Source of the DNA: Clostridium collagenovorans DSM 3089
GTDB lineage: Bacteria > Bacillota > Clostridia > Clostridiales > Clostridiaceae
NCBI RefSeq assembly: GCF_900130005.1
Contig: NZ_FQXP01000006.1
Span: 128,669-192,668 of the forward strand
DNA length: 64,000 nt
Direction of reading: 5' to 3'
Below are positions 18,206 through 27,289 of this stretch, one piece after another. The number at the start of each line of letters is the position of its first letter. Position 1 is the stretch's first letter. The notes beneath the pieces were generated by a model. That model saw nothing but the letters and a program-made list of their open reading frames with translations, ran no database searches and was not told the DNA's origin. The position numbers and the translations under genes are program-made.

Positions 18206-19351
18206 ATGAGAATTAATTCATTATTGATACATGGTGGTATAGATGGAGATGAACTTACAGGAGCAGTTAATATACCAATATATCAAACTTCAACTTATAA
18301 ACAAGAATCACTTGGAGAAACTAAGGGATTTGAATATTCAAGAACAGGAAACCCAACAAGATATGCTTTAGAGAGTTTAATAGCAGAGCTTGAAGGTGGA
18401 AAAAGGGGCTTTGCCTTTGCTTCAGGAATGGCTGCAATAACAGCAGTTTTATCATTGTTAAAGTCGGGAGATAAGATAATAATACCGAATAATTTGTATG
18501 GTGGAACTTTTAGAGTTTTAGATAAGGTATTTAAGAATTATGGTGTTGATTACATCATAGTAGATACCACGGATATAAAAAAAATAAAGGCAGCTGTAGA
18601 TAATGAGGTAAAGGCTATATTTATAGAAACACCTACAAATCCACTTATGGATATTACAGATATTAGATTCGTAGTTGATTTAGCAAAGAGAAATGGAATA
18701 CTGACAATAGTAGATAACACATTTATGACACCATATCTTCAAAAACCTATTGAATTAGGAGCAGATATAGTAGTTCATAGTGCTACAAAATATTTAGGAG
18801 GTCATAGTGATTTAGTTGCTGGCTTAGTAGTTGTAAAAGATGAGGAACTAGGAGAAAAACTACACTTTATTCAGAATTCAACGGGGGGTGTCCTAGGACC
18901 TTTTGATTCATTCCTTTTAATTAGAGGAATAAAGACATTGGGAGTTAGGATGGATAGACATAATAACAATGCAATAATATTAGCTGAGTTTCTAAAGGAG
19001 AGACATGAAGTTGAAAGTGTATATTACCCTGGACTTTTGAATCATAAGTTTCATGAAGTTCATAAGTCTCAGGCTCAAGGTTTTGGAGGGATAATATCTT
19101 TTAAACTTAAGGAGGAGGTAGATTATAAGGTGTTTTTTAAAACACTTAAAGTTATAACTCTTGGAGAAAGTTTAGGTGGGGTTGAGTCATTAGTATGTCA
19201 TCCAGCTTCAATGACACATGGATCTATACCAAAGGATATTAGAGATAAAGTGGGTATAACAGATAATCTTATACGACTTTCAGTTGGCATTGAGGATGTA
19301 GAGGATTTAAAGGAAGATTTAGTAAATGGATTTAATATGGCTGTAAGGTAA
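18206..19351 (+). CDS. mccB: Cystathionine gamma-lyase / trans-sulfuration PLP enzyme MccB
   Basis: A 381-residue Cys/Met metabolism PLP enzyme. It has the family motifs YSRTGNPTRYALE near the N-terminus, FIETPTNPL, and the PLP lysine K195 in VVHSATKYLGGHSDL. The C-terminal part has GGVESLVCHPASMTH and IRLSVGIED. In this context it cleaves cystathionine (or homocysteine) to give cysteine. The family also includes cystathionine gamma-synthase and homocysteine lyase, so the reaction is assigned from operon context, with mccA and luxS next to it. AAGGAGG overlaps the end of the preceding gene. Confidence 0.88.
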   Translation: MRINSLLIHGGIDGDELTGAVNIPIYQTSTYKQESLGETKGFEYSRTGNPTRYALESLIAELEGGKRGFAFASGMAAITAVLSLLKSGDKIIIPNNLYGGTFRVLDKVFKNYGVDYIIVDTTDIKKIKAAVDNEVKAIFIETPTNPLMDITDIRFVVDLAKRNGILTIVDNTFMTPYLQKPIELGADIVVHSATKYLGGHSDLVAGLVVVKDEELGEKLHFIQNSTGGVLGPFDSFLLIRGIKTLGVRMDRHNNNAIILAEFLKERHEVESVYYPGLLNHKFHEVHKSQAQGFGGIISFKLKEEVDYKVFFKTLKVITLGESLGGVESLVCHPASMTHGSIPKDIRDKVGITDNLIRLSVGIEDVEDLKEDLVNGFNMAVR

Positions 19352-19401
19352 GTTTTTTTATTAAAGTAAATTATTAAACTTTAAAATAAGGAGAGATGAA
19401 G

Positions 19402-19854
19402 ATGGTTAAGGTAGAGAGTTTTTCATTGGATCATACAAAGGTTAAGGCACCCTTTGTAAGAAAGTGCGAAGTTAAGTTTGGAGAAAAGGGTGATGTAATA
19501 TCTAAGTTTGATTTAAGGTTTATGCAACCTAATGAAGAGTATATGGATATAAAAGCTATTCATACTTTAGAGCATTTGCTTGCAGGCTTTATGAGGGAAA
19601 AGTTAGATGGAATAATAGATATTTCCCCTATGGGCTGTAGAACAGGATTTTATATGATTGTCTGGGGAAATATTGATGTTAACTTGATTATAGAGGCATT
19701 AAATTACTCATTAAATAAGGTGATTGAAACAGAAGAAGTACCTGCTGCTAATGAAATTCAATGTGGAAATTATAGAGAACATTCACTTGAAGGTGCTAAG
19801 GAGCTTGCTAAATTAGTACTAGATAGAGGGTTAAGTAATGAAATATATAGATAG
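19402..19854 (+). CDS. luxS: S-ribosylhomocysteine lyase LuxS
   Basis: LuxS splits S-ribosylhomocysteine to homocysteine and DPD, the precursor of AI-2. From ATG 19402 the protein is 150 residues and begins MVKVESFSLDHTKVKAPFVR, the family N-terminus. Metal ligands are H54 and H58 in HTLEH and C121 in IQCGNY; the catalytic cysteine is C79 in MGCRTGF. An in-frame ATG at 19396 is closer to the AAGGAGA ribosome site than normal, so 19402 is preferred. Homocysteine from this step is the substrate for MccA. The last 17 bases overlap the mccA start. Confidence 0.95.
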   Translation: MVKVESFSLDHTKVKAPFVRKCEVKFGEKGDVISKFDLRFMQPNEEYMDIKAIHTLEHLLAGFMREKLDGIIDISPMGCRTGFYMIVWGNIDVNLIIEALNYSLNKVIETEEVPAANEIQCGNYREHSLEGAKELAKLVLDRGLSNEIYR

Positions 19855-20746
19855 TATACGAGAAATTATAGGCCACACTCCTATAATAAAATTAAATAAC
19901 CTAGGTGTAAAAAAGTCTGTTAATATATTTGCTAAACTTGAGGGGCAAAATCCAGGTGGAAGTATAAAGGATAGAGCAGGTTTATATATGATAAAAGATG
20001 CAGAGGATAAGGGACTTTTAAAAAGAGGATACACAATAGTTGAGGCGACGGCAGGAAATACAGGAATAGGGGTGACTATGGCAGCTATTAACAAGGGGTA
20101 TAATATTATATTTGTAGTTCCAGATAAATTTTCTATAGAAAAGCAAACTTTGATGAAAGCATTAGGAGCGAAGGTTATAAATACACCAAGGGAGTATGGA
20201 ATGAGAGGAGCTATAGAGAAGGCAGGAGAGCTACTGTCTCAAATTCCAAACTCTATGTCCTTAAATCAATTTGATAATGAAGCTAATATAGAAGCACATT
20301 ATGAAACAACGGCTCCGGAAATATATAATGATTTAGATGGAAATATAGATTATTTTTTAGCAGGGGCAGGTAGTGGAGGAACTTTTACTGGTGTTGCTAG
20401 ATATTTAAAAGAAAGAATACCTAGGGTTACTAATATTTTAGTAGATCCAGAGGGGTCAACATTAGGTGGCGGAGAAGAATTTTGCTACAATATAGAAGGA
20501 ATAGGAAATAATTTTGTTCCTAAAACAATGGATATAGAATTAATTGATAAAGTAATTAAAATCTCAGATAAGGAAGCTATGAGGATGGTAAAAGAGTTAG
20601 CATTAAAAGAAGGTTTAATAGTAGGAACTTCTTCTGGTGCAGCTATTGCGGCTGCATTAAAGTTATCAGATGCAATTGAGTATGGAAATATAGTTACAAT
20701 ATTACCTGATAGGGGGGATAGGTATTTCAGTAAAGGGGTATATTAA
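19838..20746 (+). CDS. mccA: Cystathionine beta-synthase / cysteine synthase family enzyme MccA
   Basis: A 302-residue PLP enzyme of the cysteine synthase fold. PLP lysine is K44 in NPGGSIKDRAG; EATAGNTGIG, GAGSGGTFTGVARYL (the phosphate loop) and GTSSGAAIAAAL are present. In Bacillus and clostridia MccA is an O-acetylserine-dependent cystathionine beta-synthase that condenses homocysteine with serine derivatives, feeding MccB. Ordinary cysteine synthase is the alternative, but the neighbours argue for MccA. The start overlaps the end of luxS by 17 bases, which implies coupled translation. Confidence 0.88.
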   Translation: MKYIDSIREIIGHTPIIKLNNLGVKKSVNIFAKLEGQNPGGSIKDRAGLYMIKDAEDKGLLKRGYTIVEATAGNTGIGVTMAAINKGYNIIFVVPDKFSIEKQTLMKALGAKVINTPREYGMRGAIEKAGELLSQIPNSMSLNQFDNEANIEAHYETTAPEIYNDLDGNIDYFLAGAGSGGTFTGVARYLKERIPRVTNILVDPEGSTLGGGEEFCYNIEGIGNNFVPKTMDIELIDKVIKISDKEAMRMVKELALKEGLIVGTSSGAAIAAALKLSDAIEYGNIVTILPDRGDRYFSKGVY

Positions 20747-21109
20747 TAGCTAAATTAATATTTTATATATAATGATTATAATACATCTATGAATATTATA
20801 AGTAACTTAAGAGTAAAGTGGAAATTCAATTAAGAAAATATAAATTTATAGAAAAGGCAAAATAATATTAAGAATAAAGACGACTGTAAATACATATATT
20901 TACAGTCGTTTCTTTATAAACTCACAATTAGTAACCCTTGAATTAAAATATTATTTAATTTATAAATTACACAACTAATATAAAGCTTATATGAGGGTTG
21001 GAAAATGACCATATAAAGAGTAGAAAGTATTATTATACTAATAAAAAAACTAATAAGTGAAATACTATGAAGATTAAAGAGAAGTTATGGATACTAAGGA
21101 GGAAGGATT
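20747..21109 (+). other. Intergenic region after mccA with terminator
   Basis: This 363-base region contains the terminator at 20879-20914 and otherwise AT-rich sequence. I looked on both strands for an S-box (SAM) riboswitch, which in Clostridium acetobutylicum drives an antisense RNA against this operon, and saw no match to its conserved core. A promoter for the next gene must lie near 21000-21090. Confidence 0.6.
20879..20914 (+). terminator. Intrinsic terminator of the T-box operon
   Basis: A perfect 12-base inverted repeat (20881-20892 with 20897-20908) with a four-base loop is followed by TTTCTTT. It lies 135 bases after mccA and should end the methyltransferase-mccB-luxS-mccA transcript. 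Confidence 0.88.
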
Positions 21110-22291
21110 TTGTTTAAAAAACTAAAGATAGAAAAACGATACATTACCTATGGAATATTAGTTTTAGTTTTTGGATTACTATTATTAATAGGATATAAAG
21201 TAATAAATAATAGTGGCAATATTTTAATGAGTTTAGAAGCTATTTTTAGAAACTTTTTTATTATAATTGCTCCAATTTTTTATGGATTTATTTTATCTTA
21301 TTTATTATTTAGACCAGTATTATATGTTCAAAGATTATTCATTAAGCTTTATGAAAGAGCAAGTGAAAAGAAAGCTAGTGAGTCCATAGAAAGTGCTTTT
21401 AGAATACTTAGTATAGTAATTGTATTAGCTATTATTATTGGTACAATTATTTTAATAATTAACTTTGTATTACCTCCAATTATAGAAAATATAAAGGTTC
21501 TACTTGGAAAATTACCACAGTATAAAGAGCAAATAAATTTATGGCTTCAGGAGGTTGCTACTCAGTTAAATGAAAATAATATAGAGGTTCAGAGTACAGG
21601 ACAGGTAGCTGATAAGATTGTTAATAAGGTTTCATTCCTTAGTGATAAGTTTTTAAGTTTTATAGCTAAAGGTATTATAGACTTAAGTTCCTTTGTTTTA
21701 AATTCTGTTCTTACTGCAATTTTTACATTTTATTTCTTAAAAGATAAGGAAAGTTTATTTGGAAATTTTAGAAGAATAAGAGATGTTTTAATGCCAGGTA
21801 AGGTCGGAAGAGCAGTAACAATATTTTTTAGAGATTTAGATGAAGTGGTTGGTAAGTTTTTAATTGCTGAAATCTTTGACTGTATTATAGTTGGTATAGT
21901 ATCTACTATATTATTAGTAATTATAAAACATCCTTTTGCTATTCTTATAGGATTTATGGCTGGAGTTACTAATATTATTCCTTTTGTAGGGCCTGTCATA
22001 GGTGCAGCACTTGCCTTTGGGCTAGGGGTGTTTACTAGTTTTGGCTTAGGTGTAGCTGGAGCAATCTTACTTTTATTATATCAACAAGTGGATGGAAACT
22101 TCATTCAGCCTAAGATAGTTGGGGATAAAATAGGTCTTTCACCTATATGGATACTTATAGTTGTTCTTATTGGAGGAAATTATTTTGGGGCTATGGGTAT
22201 GATACTATCTATGCCTATTGCAGGGCTTATTAAAATTTATTTTAATAGATATGCTGCACATAAAAGGGTTGTAAATGATAATAAACTGTAA
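21110..22291 (+). CDS. AI-2E family transporter (PerM/YtvI-like membrane protein)
   Basis: A 393-residue integral membrane protein with about seven or eight segments and the family pattern: N-terminal helices, a soluble insertion (IENIKVLLGKLPQYKEQINLWL), and the conserved C-terminal region FAILIGFMAGVTNIIPFVGPVIGA followed by QQVDGNFIQPKIVGDKIGLSPIWI. The family was named after an E. coli protein proposed to export AI-2, but most members have other or unknown roles (some are Na+/H+ antiporters). Start is TTG at 21110 with AAGGAGG upstream. Its place after luxS is suggestive but the terminator between them argues for separate transcription. Confidence 0.88.
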   Translation: MFKKLKIEKRYITYGILVLVFGLLLLIGYKVINNSGNILMSLEAIFRNFFIIIAPIFYGFILSYLLFRPVLYVQRLFIKLYERASEKKASESIESAFRILSIVIVLAIIIGTIILIINFVLPPIIENIKVLLGKLPQYKEQINLWLQEVATQLNENNIEVQSTGQVADKIVNKVSFLSDKFLSFIAKGIIDLSSFVLNSVLTAIFTFYFLKDKESLFGNFRRIRDVLMPGKVGRAVTIFFRDLDEVVGKFLIAEIFDCIIVGIVSTILLVIIKHPFAILIGFMAGVTNIIPFVGPVIGAALAFGLGVFTSFGLGVAGAILLLLYQQVDGNFIQPKIVGDKIGLSPIWILIVVLIGGNYFGAMGMILSMPIAGLIKIYFNRYAAHKRVVNDNKL

Positions 22292-22360
22292 AGCTAAGAG
22301 AAATATAGATGTATATACTTAATAAATTTATGTAATATACCTTTGAAAGGTATATATAAC

Positions 22361-22413
22361 AAACTCTAAACTTCAGAGGCAGTTAAAAAGCCATCTAAAG
22401 TCTAGAGTTTAGT
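22361..22413. terminator. Probable bidirectional terminator between convergent genes
   Basis: Arms at 22361-22373 and 22398-22410 form a 13-base stem with one wobble position, enclosing a smaller GGC/GCC hairpin. It lies between the ends of the AI-2E-family gene and the CBS-domain gene, which converge. Confidence 0.65.
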
Positions 22414-22469
22414 TTATCTGCAATGAAATATTTTATATCTCATAAAAATTTCTTGATAAAATAGTTTGT

Positions 22470-23765
22470 TTATTTTAATGTTAATTGCAGTTTTTCTATC
22501 CTCTTTTCATCTAGTTGTAAAATCTTAAAAATCAATGAATCGAGTTCGATTTCATGGTGTTCGTGCTCCTTAGGAACTGTTCCTAAAAGCTCCATACATA
22601 ATCCACCTATACTATCTGCTGAATCAGAGCTTAAATCTAAATTCAAGTTATCATTAAGGTCATCAATAGTAACTAAACCACTAACAATATAGGTTTTATC
22701 ATCGATTTTTTGTATCTCAGGATCTTCGTCATCAAATTCATCTGATATCTCGCCCATAACTTCTTCAATTAGGTCTTCTATTGTAACTATACCTGAGAAT
22801 CCACCATATTCATCAATCAAAATTGCAAGATAGTTCTGAGTTGATTGTAACTCTTTAAACAAATCATCAATATTCTTAGTTTCAGGGACAAAATAAGGAG
22901 TCCTCATTATATCCTTGATTTTAACATTTTCTATTCCTAAAGATACAATACTAGCGAAAAGATCCTTGATATATAGTACACCAACTACATTATCAATATC
23001 ATTTTCATAAACGGGAATTCTTGAAAAGTTTTCTTCTAGAATTCTATTAATATTATCTTTAAGATTAGAATGAACTTCCAATAAGAAAGTTTCTGTTCTT
23101 GGAGTCATAACTTCCTTAGCTAGCTTATCATCAAATTCGATAATGCTATCTATCATATTACGCTCAGTTTCATTAATAGCTCCCTGTTCTTCACCTATTT
23201 CAATAAGGTTTTTAATCTCCTCACGAGATACCTTTTCTTCAATGCCTTCAGTTCTTATACCAAAAAGTCTCATTATCACATTGGTTGAATAAGATAAAAA
23301 TAATACAAAAGGATTTGTAAGCTTAGAAATAAAAATTATAGGTTGTACAGAAAACATTGCTATTTTCTCTGCGTTTTGAAGCGCGACCCTTTTAGGAAGT
23401 AATTCACCAAATACTAAGGTGATATAAGAAAGTAATATTGTAATTACTATAAGAGCAATATTTTCACTATATGGTATATTCATTTCACTTAATACTTTAG
23501 CGAAACTACCAGATATTGAAGTTGCTGCAGATGCAGAAGCAAAAAAACCAGCAAAAGTAATTCCTACTTGTATAGTAGCTAAAAAATTACTTGGTTCTTT
23601 TAAAAGCCTTTGAAGTAATAAGGCCTTTTTATTACCATCTTCTGCTAAAAGACTTATTCTTGTTTTGTTTAAAGATACGATAGCCATTTCTGCTGATGCA
23701 AAAAAAGCATTGATTAATACTAGAACTAAAATTAAAATAAAACTGCCACTCGGGCTACTGTCCAT
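22470..23765 (-). CDS. CNNM/CorC-type membrane protein with CBS domains (hemolysin family)
   Basis: A 431-residue protein with the DUF21/CNNM membrane domain (residues 1 to about 195, with NAFFASAEMAIVSLNKTRI and FGELLPKRVALQNAE), a pair of CBS domains (about 210-335, with MTPRTETFLLEV and IDEYGGFSGIVTIEDLIEEVMGEI) and a C-terminal CorC/HlyC domain (about 350-430). The family acts in divalent cation transport, usually Mg2+ or Co2+ efflux; the term hemolysin is historical. AAAGGAGG precedes the ATG. It is monocistronic, since the flanks are a terminator on one side and a long non-coding region on the other. Confidence 0.92.
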   Translation of the reverse strand: MDSSPSGSFILILVLVLINAFFASAEMAIVSLNKTRISLLAEDGNKKALLLQRLLKEPSNFLATIQVGITFAGFFASASAATSISGSFAKVLSEMNIPYSENIALIVITILLSYITLVFGELLPKRVALQNAEKIAMFSVQPIIFISKLTNPFVLFLSYSTNVIMRLFGIRTEGIEEKVSREEIKNLIEIGEEQGAINETERNMIDSIIEFDDKLAKEVMTPRTETFLLEVHSNLKDNINRILEENFSRIPVYENDIDNVVGVLYIKDLFASIVSLGIENVKIKDIMRTPYFVPETKNIDDLFKELQSTQNYLAILIDEYGGFSGIVTIEDLIEEVMGEISDEFDDEDPEIQKIDDKTYIVSGLVTIDDLNDNLNLDLSSDSADSIGGLCMELLGTVPKEHEHHEIELDSLIFKILQLDEKRIEKLQLTLK

Positions 23766-24521
23766 TGATAATTGCCTCCTTTATATAAAAACATAATAAT
23801 AAGATTATATAATAAAATATGCATTATAACAAAAATTGTAGAACCCTTAAATAGGTCAAAAACCCTTAAATTTGCCATGATTCTATAGAGAACTTGTCCA
23901 ATCAAACCCTCAGTATCTGTATCTAGCTAAATCAAGGCTTTTTATTATACAAGACTCAAATATAGATAGATCATAATAAGGAACTTTAATTTTATTTATA
24001 ACTAATTCTTATTATAGAATAAATATAAATATTAATATTTATACAAAACTAGTATATTAATTAGAACTTATATGTTTAAATAATACTCCATATATAAGAA
24101 TTAGCTTTAGTTACTAAATAAGTCATGAAAATAAGTATATATAGAATTGTAATTGAAATATATATACTTAAATTTTATTAATATATATATTGTGATAAAC
24201 AGTCTTTATTCTACTTAGAGATAAGATTTAATATAGATGAAATATAGGTATTATTAAAGACTTAGTATATTAATAAGTTTCAATTAAGAAGCTATACTTT
24301 GAATTCTAACTAGGTTTATTTAATAACAGTTAATTCTAAATACGATGAAGAATAATTATTTAAATGTATATATTATAAAAATAAATAAAGCTGCTTTATT
24401 AAAAATAATTAATACAACATACTGTGCTAATTTTAAATTGCAGAGTTATGGATTGTATGTAAAATTCTTAATGAAACAGCTATATACATTTCAAATAGAT
24501 ATATTTTAATTATTAATAAGC
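23766..24521. other. Long AT-rich intergenic region, no feature recognised
   Basis: About 756 bases with no open frame of note and no recognisable RNA or repeat. It is dominated by stretches of A and T with scattered TATATA. Part must hold the promoter for the CBS-domain gene on -. Gene decay is possible but I could not identify any remnant protein. Confidence 0.45.
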
Positions 24522-25310
24522 TTAAGCTTTTTTACCCATATAAAATATTAATATAAATCCTATGATAGCTACAATAGGGCATGTAATCCAAGCTAAACCA
24601 CTTGGCATACCTGGGAAAACTGATAATATGGATCCAGCTACAAAACCAAGTATAAGCATATAGGTTTTACTTGGGTACTTTTGCATTAATTTTTCTATTG
24701 CTCTTGTGGTTGCTAGGGTACCTATAATTACACCTATACCAAGAGGTATTAAAAATGGTACGTTAAAGGTTGTAATAGACTCAATTGTCATATCATAAAT
24801 ACCTAAGGTAAGAAGCATAAAGGAGCCACTTATTCCTGGTAAAATTAAAGCTACAGCAATAACGAATCCAGCTACACCTAAGAAAAGTGCATTAACTAAT
24901 GGAGAGTTACCAGTAAAGGTTGAAGTTGCTGTATCTCCAGACATTAATAGTATAAGTAAAAAGCCTACTATAAGGTAAATTAAATCCGTAGAACTCTTAG
25001 ATTGTTTAGTTGCCTTTTTATAAAGTAGAGGTATTCCCCCACCTATAACCCCTAAGAAAAAGAAGCCTATTTCCATAGGAAATTTATCTAATAAAAACTT
25101 AATTATATTACTAAATAAAGCAAAGGCTAATAAAGCTCCTAAACCTATTTGTAGTAATAAGGTAGTATGTTTTTTAATATCACTGAAAAAAGAACTTATA
25201 GCGTGAATTAGATCATCGTATATACCTAATATTATAGACATTGTTCCGCCACTTACACCTGGAATCAAAGTTGCTATACCTATGGCAATACCCTTTAAAA
25301 AATTAATCAT
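24522..25310 (-). CDS. DUF368 domain-containing membrane protein
   Basis: From ATG at 25310 the protein is 262 residues with about eight membrane segments. The N-terminus MINFLKGIAIGIATLIPGVSGGTMSIILGIYDDLI and the second copy ALILPGISGSFMLLTLGIYD form the duplicated PG[VI]SG motif of the DUF368 family, which is thought to include polyprenyl-phosphate translocases (undecaprenyl-phosphate recycling) in some bacteria. The shorter start is chosen over 25328 because GGAGGG lies just upstream of it. It is alone on the minus strand. Confidence 0.85.
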   Translation of the reverse strand: MINFLKGIAIGIATLIPGVSGGTMSIILGIYDDLIHAISSFFSDIKKHTTLLLQIGLGALLAFALFSNIIKFLLDKFPMEIGFFFLGVIGGGIPLLYKKATKQSKSSTDLIYLIVGFLLILLMSGDTATSTFTGNSPLVNALFLGVAGFVIAVALILPGISGSFMLLTLGIYDMTIESITTFNVPFLIPLGIGVIIGTLATTRAIEKLMQKYPSKTYMLILGFVAGSILSVFPGMPSGLAWITCPIVAIIGFILIFYMGKKA

Positions 25311-25714
25311 TTTTCCCTCCAAAAGCACATATATTGTATTTAAAACTTACATTTGTACTTATATTTCATAACTTTATTAGAGAATAAAGTGTGAGAATGT
25401 AGCTTTTAATTACAACATATATAAACTTATATTTTCGTTACTAGTATAAAATTGATAATTGAATTATATAACTCTATAAATTTATATTCAATATATTACT
25501 ATTTTAAATAAAATTAACACAAGAACATATTCTGTTAACATTTAAAGAAATTAAGAATAATTATAAAAAATGTAGCATATTTATTACAAGCTTGGTACAA
25601 TAGAAAATAAGTTATGTAAATAATAATATAAAATTAAACTTTTTATATTTTTAGTAAATTTATATTGAAATATACAAATTTTGATGATATCATAGTACGA
25701 AATAACAAAATATT
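25311..25714. other. AT-rich intergenic region before the lysine riboswitch
   Basis: About 400 bases between divergent genes. It should hold the promoters of the DUF368 gene and of the lysine riboswitch transcript. I saw no coding region and no other RNA motif. Confidence 0.5.
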
Positions 25715-25721
25715 TTACCTA

Positions 25722-25957
25722 GGGTAGAGGTGCTGTAATTAAGAGTATCTATTATGAGTTGGCTAAACTGTGAGTAATAGAGAAAGGAATTATGGCCGAA
25801 GAGTAAAAAGTTAGCAAGGTTTTACTCTGGCTATATGTATAAGATATGTATGGCTGTCACTTAAGTAAGTGGAGAGCTACAGGGTCACGAGAGCGTGTTA
25901 AATTTACGATTTTAATGCAGCAAAGGTGTTCCTTTGCTGCATTTATTTTTTATCTGA
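25722..25957 (+). ncRNA. Lysine riboswitch (L-box) controlling lysC-lysA
   Basis: The aptamer is recognised by its conserved blocks in order: AGAGGTGCTG near 25725, AAGAGTA near 25740, GGAATTATGGCCGAAGAG near 25785, ACTCTGG, GGCTGTCACTTA near 25852, and GAGAGCTACAGGGTCAC near 25872. A terminator with a perfect 12-base stem (25915-25926 with 25931-25942) and a T-rich tail follows. Lysine binding should stabilise the aptamer and terminate transcription before aspartokinase, 119 bases downstream. Confidence 0.95.
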
Positions 25958-26075
25958 ATTATTTTTAAATTTGGATAATTATGAACCTAATGTAACAAAA
26001 ACTCTCTAGGTAAATTATTATAGATTTTTTAAGTTAAGGGATAAACTATAAATTTTACACAGAGAGGGTGACTAT

Positions 26076-27275
26076 ATGGGAATAGTTGTACAAAAATATG
26101 GTGGGAGTTCTGTCTCAACCATAGAAAAAATTCAAGAAATTGCAGAAAGATTGATTAAAAGAAAAGAGAATGGAGATTCAATGGTTGTAGTTGTATCTGC
26201 AATGGGTGATACAACGGACGATTTAATTAATTTAGCTCATGAAATAAGTTCAAGTCCAGATAAGAGGGAGTTAGATGCTCTTTTATCTACAGGAGAGATT
26301 ATTTCTAGTTCTTTATTAGCTATGGCAATTAAGGAAAAAGGGTATGAATCTGTTAGTTATACTGGGTACCAACTTAAGATTCAAACCACTGATAATCACG
26401 GAAAGGCGCTTATAAAGGATTTAGATGAAAATAGGTTAAAGGAAAGCTTGAAGGAAGGAAAGATTGTTATAGTTGCAGGCTTCCAAGGGATTGATAGTGA
26501 GGGAGATATAACGACACTTGGCAGAGGGGGTTCAGATACCACTGCTGTTGCACTAGCTTGTAAGATTGGGGCAAGTTGTGAAATATATACAGATGTTGAT
26601 GGTATATATAGTGCAGATCCAAGAAAACTTAAGGGTGCTTTAAAACTTGATAGCATACACTATGAAGAAATGCTAGAACTAGCAAGTTTAGGTGCTCAAG
26701 TTATGCACTCAAGATCAATAGAACTTGCAAGTAAGTATGATATACCAATTTATGTTGGGCTAAGTACAGGAGATATAAGGGGGACATTAATAATGAACAA
26801 CATGTACATGGAAAGTAAACCTATAACAGGAATAGCTACTAGCAATGAGGATATAGCAATAACTTTAAAGGATATAAATAGTAACGTAAATATTATATCT
26901 AATTTATTTAATAGTATTGCAGAAGAAAAAATAAATATAGATATGATAAGTCAAACATCACCTGTAGATGATAAGGTGAATATTTCCTTTACAATACCTA
27001 AGGATGAACTAGAAGAGTGTATGGAAATAATTAAAGTATATGTTAATGACACTCAAATTACCTTTGATGAAGATATAACTAAATTCTCAGTTGTTGGTAT
27101 AGGAATGAAAACAACTTCAGGGGTTGCAGCAAGAATTTTCAAATTATTTAGTGATAATGATATTGAGGTAAAGATGGTAACAACTTCTGAAATTAGAATA
27201 ACATGTGCTATAAAAAGAAGTGATGAGTTAAAAGCCATTAAATTAGTTGCTAAAGAATTTGATATAAGTAAATAA
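26076..27275 (+). CDS. lysC: Aspartate kinase, lysine-responsive type
   Basis: Catalyses phosphorylation of aspartate, the first step to lysine, threonine and methionine. The 399-residue protein has the kinase N-terminus VQKYGGSSV, SARGEIISS-type region LLSTGEIISSSLLAMA, the aspartate-binding TTLGRGGSDTTAVALA, and two ACT domains in the last 140 residues (GIATSNEDIAITL and FSVVGIGMKTTSGVAARIFKL). A preceding lysine riboswitch and the following lysA place it in lysine synthesis. GAGAGGGTGA is the ribosome site. It ends 14 bases before lysA. Confidence 0.95.
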   Translation: MGIVVQKYGGSSVSTIEKIQEIAERLIKRKENGDSMVVVVSAMGDTTDDLINLAHEISSSPDKRELDALLSTGEIISSSLLAMAIKEKGYESVSYTGYQLKIQTTDNHGKALIKDLDENRLKESLKEGKIVIVAGFQGIDSEGDITTLGRGGSDTTAVALACKIGASCEIYTDVDGIYSADPRKLKGALKLDSIHYEEMLELASLGAQVMHSRSIELASKYDIPIYVGLSTGDIRGTLIMNNMYMESKPITGIATSNEDIAITLKDINSNVNIISNLFNSIAEEKINIDMISQTSPVDDKVNISFTIPKDELEECMEIIKVYVNDTQITFDEDITKFSVVGIGMKTTSGVAARIFKLFSDNDIEVKMVTTSEIRITCAIKRSDELKAIKLVAKEFDISK

Positions 27276-27289
27276 TAGGAGGATGCCAT

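Noticed and set aside
20747..21109. S-box (SAM) riboswitch driving an antisense RNA
   Set aside because: The conserved S-box core is not found on either strand.
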